This document shows positions 4,656 through 11,403 of a stretch of DNA of 11,481 nt, piece by piece. Position numbers and translations under genes: made by a program. Under the pieces are notes generated by a model. It was given only the letters and a program-made list of their open reading frames with translations, did not search any database and was not told where the DNA came from. Position 1 is the first letter of the stretch, and each line of letters begins with the position of its first letter. Source of the stretch: an uncultured Lachnospiraceae bacterium (GTDB taxonomy: Bacteria > Bacillota > Clostridia > Lachnospirales > Lachnospiraceae); assembly GCA_910577765.1 (NCBI GenBank), contig CAJTOV010000119.1:1-11481 (forward strand), in the 5' to 3' direction.

Positions 4656-6377
4656 TTAAGTCGGTTCCCCGATCAGAACCTTCTGTCCGTCAAAGACAAA
4701 TCCATAATGCCGGATCTGTTCTCTGGAAATCCCCCTTGCCAGAAGCTCCGTATCGTATTTCATGTTTTCAATCTGTTTTAGGGCCTTGTCCACAGCGGCT
4801 TCCATGGTCCGGTCCCGGTCCTGTGAGAATACTTTAAACTCCATCACAATGGCATGGTCGGTCCGGTTCTTTGGCTCCATAATCACATCATATCTTCCAA
4901 AACCGCTTTGCCGGTTGGAACGGATGTAATAGCGGCCAGCCATATCCACCACCAGTCCCAGTACAAAGCCGTGATAGAAGCGTTCCGGCCGGGCCTTGTC
5001 CGATGCCTTTCTCCCAGCATCAAAGCTGCTGAATACTTCTGTGGATATGTCATTCATAAACTGGTTCATATAATCCAGATCGCCAGCCAGAAGTGCCTTC
5101 TGGAAATCACGGTAGGAGGTAAGATCCTCTGGAAACCAGCCGGAAATCATTTTGCGGAACATGAGCATTGTCTCATGATTGGTGATTCCAAGCCGGTATA
5201 TGGTTTCCCCCTGCTCCGGATCAAACCGGCAGTTAACCGGCTTTAAATAACCAGCAGCAACCAGCAGGCTCCAGATGGCGCCCCGCACATGGTTCAACTG
5301 GTCAAATACAATCTGCTCGTCCAGAACCGTCTCCAGATATCTGCCGGCAAGAAGCTCCTCCATCTGCATTTTCAGCTCCGGCGTTCCCTGACGGATCAGT
5401 TCCGATACCAGGATATTGGAACTGGTATCTGCCCAGTAGGTGCCATACTTTCCAAGGTCCAGATATTTGGTTATGGACCAGGGATTATACATGTCATTGC
5501 GGCTTCCAAATGTAAAGCCGTCGTACCAGAAACGGATATTGTCTTTCTCTGCGGACAATCCCCGTCTCTCCAGCACGGCAAATACCTCTGCCTCCGTAAA
5601 TCCGAACCAGGAGGTGTATTTGTCTGAGGTGGTTGTGACAACCTGGAGGTTATTCAGGTCCGAGAAAATGGACTCTTTCCCCACCCGGGTAATACCGGTA
5701 AGGACAGCCCGCTCCAGATACCGGTTGTCCTTGAATGTCAGATTAAAAAGCTCCCGCACAAACAGGACCAGTTCCTTCCAGTAGCCCGATACATATGCTT
5801 CTTGTAGAGGCGTGTCATATTCGTCCAGAAAGATCAATACCTTTTTCCCATAATAATGCTCCAGATAGCCGGAAAGGGTATTCAGCGCGGCAGTTACAAA
5901 CTGGTCGTCGATCTCCTTGTCAGGGGAAGGATTGCTGGAATACCGACGGAATGCGTCATAATTGTACTTTTCTTCCTGGTTAAGACAATCACTGTCTTTC
6001 AGATATTTGTGGGCGTCATAGGCCTCAGCCATAGCCCGGACCAGTCCGTTCTTGGCTCCCTGGAAATGATTTGCCTTTATGCCTGCAAAGCTTAGGGAAA
6101 TCACAGGATAAGTGCCCTGGAGCATGCGGTATTTCTCATGCTCCCAGATAGAAAGACCCTCAAATAGGCAGCCGTCCGCAGCATGACCGGAGGAAAAGAA
6201 GCAGTCCAGCATGCTCATATTCAGGGTCTTACCAAAACGGCGGGGGCGGGTAATCAGGGTCACCGCATCCTTGCCCTCCCACCATTCCCGGATAAAGCCG
6301 GTCTTGTCAATGTAGAATGCGTTTTCCTGGCGGATGAATTCAAAACTCTGGGTGCCAATTGAAACAGTCGGTTCCAT
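4656..6377 (-). CDS. AAA-ATPase-like protein with C-terminal PD-(D/E)XK nuclease-like domain
   Basis: A 573-residue protein of the AAA-ATPase-like plus PD-(D/E)XK nuclease-like family, common in gut bacteria and poorly characterised. The N-terminal IGTQSFEFIRQENAFYIDKT (7-26) precedes a Walker A-like RPRRFGKT (44-51). Walker B is LIFLDEYD (181-188), followed by TGITRVGKES (227-236) and FWYDGFTFG (283-291). The C-terminal part has a nuclease-fold pattern: RYDVIM (D497) and MEFKVF (E513-x-K515). I chose the ATG at 6377: AAAGGAGGG is 11 bases upstream and family members start just before this region. The frame is open back to 6503, but that part lies in repeat B. Function is unknown; mobile-element, defence or toxin roles are all speculation. 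Confidence 0.85.
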   Translation of the reverse strand: MEPTVSIGTQSFEFIRQENAFYIDKTGFIREWWEGKDAVTLITRPRRFGKTLNMSMLDCFFSSGHAADGCLFEGLSIWEHEKYRMLQGTYPVISLSFAGIKANHFQGAKNGLVRAMAEAYDAHKYLKDSDCLNQEEKYNYDAFRRYSSNPSPDKEIDDQFVTAALNTLSGYLEHYYGKKVLIFLDEYDTPLQEAYVSGYWKELVLFVRELFNLTFKDNRYLERAVLTGITRVGKESIFSDLNNLQVVTTTSDKYTSWFGFTEAEVFAVLERRGLSAEKDNIRFWYDGFTFGSRNDMYNPWSITKYLDLGKYGTYWADTSSNILVSELIRQGTPELKMQMEELLAGRYLETVLDEQIVFDQLNHVRGAIWSLLVAAGYLKPVNCRFDPEQGETIYRLGITNHETMLMFRKMISGWFPEDLTSYRDFQKALLAGDLDYMNQFMNDISTEVFSSFDAGRKASDKARPERFYHGFVLGLVVDMAGRYYIRSNRQSGFGRYDVIMEPKNRTDHAIVMEFKVFSQDRDRTMEAAVDKALKQIENMKYDTELLARGISREQIRHYGFVFDGQKVLIGEPT

Positions 6378-6411
6378 AGGCTCAGTTCCCTCCTTTCCGG
6401 GAGTCGTTTCC

Positions 6412-6424
6412 TTAAGTATATACC
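6412..6424 (-). promoter_or_regulatory. Weak promoter candidate for the ATPase-nuclease gene
   Basis: On the minus strand there is a TGGTATATACT sequence, an extended -10-like element (about 6415-6424), roughly 35-45 bases before the ATG. The hexamer 17 bases upstream (TTTTCT) is a poor -35 match. It is the best candidate in the gap between the gene and repeat B, but the evidence is weak. Confidence 0.3.
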
Positions 6425-6488
6425 AAAAATCCGAAAGAGAAAACATAAAATATTCAAATCTGGAGGATTGGGTTGTGGTTGGCGGGGA

Positions 6489-6661
6489 ATCTTCCTGCCC
6501 CATTTAGAGTCCGCAGGGTATCTTCTTGCCCCCGAAAAGCATCGGGGCCAAGAAGCATCGGGCGCCCGCCCGATGTGGAAAACCGGACAGAAACAGCCTT
6601 ACAGGCAAGCCTGACGTCTGTTTTCATCCGGTTTTCCCCGCCCTGCGGGCTGTTGTCTAAA
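6489..6661 (+). repeat. Repeat B: multi-hairpin intergenic repeat
   Basis: Seventy bases (6489-6558) match repeat C at the window end with four differences. Parts match repeat A in inverse orientation. The structure is elaborate: CTTCTTG/CAAGAAG plus CCCCGA/TCGGGG (6522-6555); CATCGGGC/GCCCGATG (6556-6575); and an 11-pair stem GGAAAACCGGA/TCCGGTTTTCC (6577-6587 and 6627-6637). CCGCAGGG (6511-6518) pairs with CCCTGCGG (6641-6648), and TTTAGA (6503-6508) with TCTAAA (6656-6661), so the three arms could sit in a closed multi-arm fold. ATCTTCYTGCCCC is also repeated within it (6489 and 6520). No encoded protein is evident. Confidence 0.75.
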
Positions 6662-6677
6662 ATAGTCATATTTCTAC

Positions 6678-6706
6678 TTGTCGTATGGAAATTGATGTGA
6701 TAGAAT
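6678..6706 (+). promoter_or_regulatory. Promoter for the structured RNA and surface-protein gene
   Basis: TTGTCG (6678-6683) and TAGAAT (6701-6706) are spaced by exactly 17 bases, and TG at 6698-6699 gives an extended -10. The start would be near 6713. It lies directly after repeat B and points toward the surface-protein gene, about 455 bases upstream of its start codon. Confidence 0.7.
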
Positions 6707-6712
6707 AATCTT

Positions 6713-7098
6713 GAGAATTCAAGGACGCAAACGGTGTACCGCCATAGGGAGTTGCCGCTCCCTATGGCAAAGATGGTAAGATGGCTACCACACAATACAG
6801 ACATGTCTGCGATACACACAAGGATTATTATAAGGCACTTACCGGGAAAGTGCAATATTTTTGTGCGGTTTAGCAGGCGGACTCTAAGCCTTAGAAGATA
6901 TAACGAGGTGTAACAGTGTGGACGCATACTTTGCACCTCGTTCTTGATTTCTCGCCAGATGCTTTGCAGGCGGAGTGATCCGCCTTCAGAGCATACTGTG
7001 TGGGAAATCGGAGTTTGAAAGAACTGCGGTTTATTTCGTGAGCCAGATGCCCTGCCCATCTAGGGATTTGGCCTGCCACGGAACCACAGTTCTTTTTT
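6713..7098 (+). ncRNA. Hairpin-rich RNA region (leader or independent ncRNA) before the surface-protein gene
   Basis: Between the promoter and the terminator, many stems are visible. They are: CGG/CCG (6732-6741); GCCATAGGGAG/CTCCCTATGGC, 11 perfect pairs (6741-6751 and 6758-6768); TGGTA/TACCA (6774-6778 and 6786-6790); the palindrome CAGACATGTCTG (6798-6809); GCACTT/AAGTGC (6835-6840 and 6848-6853); AACGAGGTG/CACCTCGTT (6902-6910 and 6934-6942); and a near-continuous stem 6959-6994 capped by GTGA (GNRA type). It ends with a long terminator hairpin and six T residues. I cannot match it to a known riboswitch class. No protein start is credible within it. A promoter just before it and a terminator just after it support a structured transcript of about 390 nt. 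Confidence 0.6.
7018..7098 (+). terminator. Long terminator hairpin ahead of the surface-protein gene
   Basis: AAAGAACTG (7018-7026) pairs with CAGTTCTTT (7087-7095), continued after a C-A mismatch by GGTT (7028-7031) with AACC (7082-7085). CGTG (7037-7040) pairs with CACG (7077-7080), and inside GCCAGAT (7042-7048) pairs with ATTTGGC (7066-7072). T residues run 7093-7098. An outer stem ATCGGAG (7007-7013) with CTCCGAT (7106-7112) can enclose everything. Its place 70 bases before the start codon, with no other good promoter in between, suggests attenuation of the gene. Confidence 0.65.
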
Positions 7099-7167
7099 GT
7101 TACTGCTCCGATCCCTGTATTTTGGGCAGCATGACTGCTACTACAGAATTGCAAGGAGAAGAGAGGT

Positions 7168-10100
7168 ATGAAACCAAAGCGTTTGAAAAGCCGGGTTGCC
7201 GGAATCCTGATTGGGTCCCTGCTGGCCTCCAGTGTCAGCTATGCCGGTTCATGGCAGCAGGAAGCAGGACAGTGGGTCTATCAGGAGGGCACAGTACGGG
7301 CCACCGGATGGCTGAAGGAACCAGGAGATAGCTGGTATCATTTTACCCCGGAAGGCATTATGGAGACGGGCTGGTATCAGGAGGGACAGAGTGACCGCTA
7401 CTATCTGAACCGGGCATCCGACGGAATTGAAGGGGAGATGCGTACCGGATGGTTTCAGGAGAACGGAACCTGGTACTTCTTAAACCCGGTCCATGACGGC
7501 TTCTTTGGCCGGGCAGCAGCAGACCAGTGGCTGTGGATCGACGGTTACTGCTATCGGTTTGACGGAAACGGTGCCATGTATGCAGACTGCACCACCCCGG
7601 ACGGATATACCGTCAATAGGGACGGGCAGTGGACCGTCAACGGTGTGGTTCAGTATCAGGAAGGGAAAGGGATTCTGACTAAAGTCACCGGGGATGGCGG
7701 CAGCGGTTCAGACGGAAGCAGCGGCGGGTCCTCTGGCGGCAGCGGCGGAAACCGGCCTGGCGGCGGCAACAATCCCGGTGGTGGCGATAATCCTGGCGGC
7801 GGGGATCAGCCTGGCAGCGGCGACAATCCTGGCGGTGACAATTCTGGCGGCGACAATCCTGGTGGCGGCGATAACCCTGGTGGCGGTGACAATCCTGGTG
7901 GCGGCGATAAACCTGGCGGTGGGGACAAGCCCGGTGAGGGAGACAAGCCGTCCGGCGAAGGCTCAGGCAGTCTTACAATCCGCTATATGGTCCAGGATAC
8001 CGGAGAAATTCTCTATGAAAAGGACGTTTCCGATAAAATAGGGGAACTGTATGCGATCCAGTATCCTGCCATGGATGGATACAAGCTGCTTCCGGACCAG
8101 AGGGAATCCGCTTATTTTCAGAAAGAGCCTCAGACAATACCGGTTTATTACCGTCCGATCCAGAGCGGCGAGACCCCAGATGAAAGCGTGGTTCTCCAGG
8201 ATAATGTAAAAGGAATCCTTTCCAACACAGCAGAAGAGAAGAAAGTGGTGGAGCAGATCGCCAGTGATTTCTTTGACATTAATCTGGATGATGAGGGCAA
8301 TGTGGAATGGGCCGTATATAATACTAATCCGGTTTATGTGTACATACAGGAGGGAACCATCCAGCCGGGGGATATCCTGTACATTGATCCCTGTGACCAG
8401 TTCCCCATCGGATTTGTGTTTACCTATGAGAGCCATGATGATGAATATACAGGATCGTATTCCAATTATAACGCAGGCGCCTATGAGGTTCTTCATGGAC
8501 AGAAGTCCAGCGTATTCGAAATGATGGGACCTGGAACCTCTTTCTCTTTTGATTCGGATGGAGCACAGGTTCCGGCGCAGCCGGCTTTTACCTGGGACCC
8601 GTGGGAAGACAAAACCATCATGACAGGCCAGGACACAGCACGGTCTGCCAGATCCGCACAGAGAGTTACCGTAGACAAGAAAATTTCTGTTCCCATTAAA
8701 TATGAGAAGGAATTAAAAGAAACAGAAGAAAACGGGAATACCGGGGCCGGTGACAGCGGAGATACTGGTGATAAGGATGAAGATAAAAATGAAGGGAACT
8801 CTAAGCCGGATACGGGAAACGGCAATGGGGATGAAGGGAACTCTAAGCCGGATACGGGAAACGGCAATGAGGATGAAGGGAGCTCTAAGCCGGATACGGG
8901 AGACGGCAGCGGGGATGAAGGGAGCTCTAAGCCGGATACGGGAAACGGCAAAAAGAAATTGATATTTAAGCCGTCTGTTCAGGGGGAAGCATATGCAGAA
9001 ACCAATATCACGATTAATATTCCGATTACCAAGAAAGACCCGGAAGTCTACATTTCCTTTAAACCTGGTTTTAAGGGGAAGGCATCATTTGACATTTCCG
9101 GGGAAGGCGATGTAGGGGCAAAATTATTGAAGCTGCTGTCAGAGAAGACCGGAAAGGAGATACCGAAAGAAACGAAGCTGTCTCTGCTTTTCATGGATGT
9201 CAAGCTTGAGGGAGTGGATCTGTCAGACCGTCTTGTGCTGATGTTTTACGGCTGGAACATCATAACAAATCTGTCAGAGACAAATATAAACAATGTCCTC
9301 AGCGATCAGGTATCTATACTGGAAATTGATAAGGCATTATTTTTTATAGTTCCGGTAACCGTGAATCTCAAGGCAGTGATAGAAGGGGAGATTGGCCCCT
9401 ATGTGGATATAGAATTCGCGTATCCTGTGGTCTATGACAGTAAAAAAGAGTCAGATCCATTGACACTGGGACCAATGGAATCTAAGCTTGAGGCAGGGGC
9501 CGGGATTTCCGTCAGTGGAGAACTGGATACAGGTCTGGGGATCAGTGCCGGGCTTGCGGCCGGAGGTGTCATCCCTGCCCTGATTGACCTGAGACTTCTG
9601 GGAATAGATGCCTCCGGAGAGGCAGAAGGCAAGCTGACGGTGTTGCCCCAGCTAGGGTTTCAGGGGGCGGCGGAAATAGAAGGCAGCGTATATTCGAAAA
9701 TAGAAGGGCGGCTAAAGCTTAAAGTATCTAAAGAAAAAGGCGGTCTGAATGCAGCAATTGATGTGGACAAAGTAATCAGGCCCGATATTGGAGAACTCAA
9801 GAATGGAAAAATAACATGGAAAGAGTTTCAGTTCTCCGAGGCAAGCATTATTCCGACAACACTAAAGCTCAATGCAGGCACGGCTCTGAAAGCCGTGGAT
9901 AAAGAGGGAAATGATATTTCCTCGAAATTTTCCACCTATAATGCCAGCTCAAAAAAGGTCCAGGTCCAGTATGGGAGCACCATAGGCAGTACAACCGGAT
10001 ATTCTTTTGAATGCCCAAGATACTATATGGGAGATGATTCGCAGATTTATGAGATTACAGGGATTGTCTGTGATATGTCTGCCAAATCTTCGTACGGGGA

Positions 10101-11328
10101 TGTCTCACCCTTGTGGCTGAATCTGGATTTGAGACGGGTTACAGGGCTCAAGGAGCTGTATGTGCCACGGGGTGTAGTACATCTGGAGCTTTCTGACCAT
10201 GAATCGCTGAAAACCATTTGCACAGATTACAATAAATTTGCCTGCGCTGATGATTGCAGACATGATCCGGCACCATTGGATATTCGATACGACGAAACAC
10301 GTATAGACGGGTGGAATGGGAAACTTACCGGGGATCAGGATTTCAGTGGGCTTCCTAACCTTCGCACATTCTGGGTGCAGACTGGCAATATGAGCACCAT
10401 TGATTTAAGTAAGAATAAAAACCTCAAACACGTCAGTATTGATAATTCAAGCGGTCCAGACGCAGCAAATACCCGGCTGAAGCTGCCAGCCGTAAACAGC
10501 ATAGAGATACTTCGTGTAAAATCAGGAGCAACCTTATCTGCCCCGCTGGATCTGGGCAGCTTTACTAACCTGGAGTGTGGGTCGTTTAATATGCTGGCAA
10601 CCACAGATACAGCCCTGGATCTTTCAAAAGCTTCCAGACTGAAACACCTGACAATAAGAATGAATAACCTGACTGACCTGGATCTGAATCCCGATGTATC
10701 CCTGGAGTACTTATGTTTAGAAGCTATAGGAAAAATCAATCATCTGGATATCCGTAACAGTATTTTCCTGAAAGAAATCAAACGGGGAAGTGGTGAAATG
10801 AACATAAAGTCCTTTACTGGCAATGGGCTGATATTTCCACCAGGCCGCGGACCCTGGTACAGAGATCCGGAACTGACAGAACCGGTGACTGACAATCAGT
10901 GCGGCAGGGGAGAGACCCTATATCGCTATGACTATACGTCCGGCAGTACCCGTGGCACTGTGGCCCAGAAGGCGACAGCCTCCAATGCCGGGCTGGCCAC
11001 CGCTTCCAATGGGTCTGCCCAGTCGTCCGGTTATCCGGCTTCCGGCAGTACCCTATGGAACCAGGAAACCGCCGGTATCTACGGAGCTCCGAAAGCCACC
11101 GGCTCCAACGCGCTTCTGTATTGGGAAGACGGTTTTCAGGATACCTGGGAAGATGAGGAGATGCTGGAGGAACTGGAGCAGGAGCTGGTTAATGACTTGT
11201 TCCAGGCAGCAGCTTTGCCTATTCCGCCAGGGACTCTGCCCCTGCCTTTTAAGCAGAGCCGCCCTGACAACCGGCTGTTCTATATTCCGGAAGACAACCG
11301 TCCGTGGAGGCCGGGACAGAAGCGGTAA
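7168..11328 (+). CDS. Large secreted surface protein with GW repeats, Gly-Pro linkers and leucine-rich repeats
   Basis: 1386 residues, beginning with a signal peptide (charged KPKRLKSR, hydrophobic core, cleavage after SYA at 26). Residues 27-160 hold cell-wall-binding (GW) motifs: TGWLKEPGDSWYHF, ETGWYQEG, RTGWFQENGTWYFLN. A Gly/Pro/Asp-rich linker follows (about 175-268), then a MucBP-like beta region (268-330). An unassigned region (about 335-515) precedes four 14-residue repeats (542-597). A beta-rich middle follows (about 600-900), then a Leu-rich-repeat-like part (about 985-1215). The tail has Thr/Ala/Ser/Asn-rich segments and an acidic helix (1318-1346). No LPXTG or C-terminal membrane segment is present, so wall attachment is probably through the N-terminal repeats. 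AAGGAG (7153-7158) sets the start. Binding partner unknown. Confidence 0.85.
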   Translation: MKPKRLKSRVAGILIGSLLASSVSYAGSWQQEAGQWVYQEGTVRATGWLKEPGDSWYHFTPEGIMETGWYQEGQSDRYYLNRASDGIEGEMRTGWFQENGTWYFLNPVHDGFFGRAAADQWLWIDGYCYRFDGNGAMYADCTTPDGYTVNRDGQWTVNGVVQYQEGKGILTKVTGDGGSGSDGSSGGSSGGSGGNRPGGGNNPGGGDNPGGGDQPGSGDNPGGDNSGGDNPGGGDNPGGGDNPGGGDKPGGGDKPGEGDKPSGEGSGSLTIRYMVQDTGEILYEKDVSDKIGELYAIQYPAMDGYKLLPDQRESAYFQKEPQTIPVYYRPIQSGETPDESVVLQDNVKGILSNTAEEKKVVEQIASDFFDINLDDEGNVEWAVYNTNPVYVYIQEGTIQPGDILYIDPCDQFPIGFVFTYESHDDEYTGSYSNYNAGAYEVLHGQKSSVFEMMGPGTSFSFDSDGAQVPAQPAFTWDPWEDKTIMTGQDTARSARSAQRVTVDKKISVPIKYEKELKETEENGNTGAGDSGDTGDKDEDKNEGNSKPDTGNGNGDEGNSKPDTGNGNEDEGSSKPDTGDGSGDEGSSKPDTGNGKKKLIFKPSVQGEAYAETNITINIPITKKDPEVYISFKPGFKGKASFDISGEGDVGAKLLKLLSEKTGKEIPKETKLSLLFMDVKLEGVDLSDRLVLMFYGWNIITNLSETNINNVLSDQVSILEIDKALFFIVPVTVNLKAVIEGEIGPYVDIEFAYPVVYDSKKESDPLTLGPMESKLEAGAGISVSGELDTGLGISAGLAAGGVIPALIDLRLLGIDASGEAEGKLTVLPQLGFQGAAEIEGSVYSKIEGRLKLKVSKEKGGLNAAIDVDKVIRPDIGELKNGKITWKEFQFSEASIIPTTLKLNAGTALKAVDKEGNDISSKFSTYNASSKKVQVQYGSTIGSTTGYSFECPRYYMGDDSQIYEITGIVCDMSAKSSYGDVSPLWLNLDLRRVTGLKELYVPRGVVHLELSDHESLKTICTDYNKFACADDCRHDPAPLDIRYDETRIDGWNGKLTGDQDFSGLPNLRTFWVQTGNMSTIDLSKNKNLKHVSIDNSSGPDAANTRLKLPAVNSIEILRVKSGATLSAPLDLGSFTNLECGSFNMLATTDTALDLSKASRLKHLTIRMNNLTDLDLNPDVSLEYLCLEAIGKINHLDIRNSIFLKEIKRGSGEMNIKSFTGNGLIFPPGRGPWYRDPELTEPVTDNQCGRGETLYRYDYTSGSTRGTVAQKATASNAGLATASNGSAQSSGYPASGSTLWNQETAGIYGAPKATGSNALLYWEDGFQDTWEDEEMLEELEQELVNDLFQAAALPIPPGTLPLPFKQSRPDNRLFYIPEDNRPWRPGQKR
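7690..7965 (+). repeat. Coding tandem repeat: Gly/Pro/Asp-rich linker
   Basis: The sequence encodes repeated PGGGDN, PGGGDK and PGGGDQ units over about 92 residues (roughly 175-266). At the DNA level, units of about 15 to 18 bases vary by synonymous changes, which is typical of slippage followed by drift. The linker is flexible and separates the cell-wall-binding part from the rest of the protein. Copy number is likely to vary between strains. Confidence 0.85.
8791..8958 (+). repeat. Coding tandem repeat: four 42-base units
   Basis: Four copies of a 42-base unit encode the 14-residue repeat EGNSKPDTGNGNGD and variants. The last copy (EGSSKPDTGNGKKK) diverges at its end. All copies stay in frame since 42 is a multiple of three, so gain or loss of a unit would not break the gene. 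The acidic, Pro- and Gly-containing repeats look like a spacer between folded domains. Confidence 0.9.
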
Positions 11329-11359
11329 TCTGTATAGACAGGAATAACAAAGCTAAGCA

Positions 11360-11402
11360 AATAAACCTACCTTGTATTTGGCACGTCAAGGTAGGTTTAT
11401 TA
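11360..11402 (+). terminator. Intrinsic terminator after the surface-protein gene
   Basis: AATAAACCTACCTTG (11360-11374) and CAAGGTAGGTTTATT (11387-11401) form a perfect 15-pair stem with a 12-base loop. The T-rich 3' arm (GGTTTATTACTT) replaces a pure T run. It lies 32 bases past the stop codon and could also stop transcription coming from the other side. Confidence 0.8.
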
Positions 11403-11403
11403 C

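Noticed and set aside
4598..4837. Plus-strand open frame of 79 codons after csp
   Set aside because: It overlaps the 3' end of the ATPase-nuclease gene on the other strand, has no ribosome binding site and no recognisable family.
6378..6503. N-terminal extension of the ATPase-nuclease gene (42 codons)
   Set aside because: The extension reaches into repeat B, has no ribosome binding site and lacks family features. The ATG at 6377 has AAAGGAGGG upstream and the usual family N-terminus just after.
4541..6661. Classical insertion sequence
   Set aside because: There is no transposase with DDE, HUH or serine/tyrosine recombinase motifs in this interval, and no clear target duplication, so it cannot be called an IS; only a weaker mobile-element hypothesis is kept.
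6707..6800. Cyclic-di-GMP (GEMM-I) riboswitch
   Set aside because: ACGCAAA (6725-6731) followed by a three-pair hairpin and a GGTA/TACC hairpin is suggestive. But the GNRA-capped stem before it is missing or cut by the predicted start, the loop order of the last hairpin differs, and the conserved 3' GG-GCC pattern is absent.
6454..7059. Minus-strand open frame of 201 codons
   Set aside because: It covers repeat B, the promoter and the structured leader on the opposite strand. Its composition is patchy, and no ribosome binding site or family resemblance is seen.
8493..8951. Minus-strand open frame of 152 codons with Pro/Ser repeats
   Set aside because: It is an antisense shadow of the 42-base tandem repeats inside the surface-protein gene, with repetitive translation and no start signal.
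8791..8958. CRISPR array
   Set aside because: The repeats are contiguous 42-base coding units with no unique spacers, inside one open reading frame.
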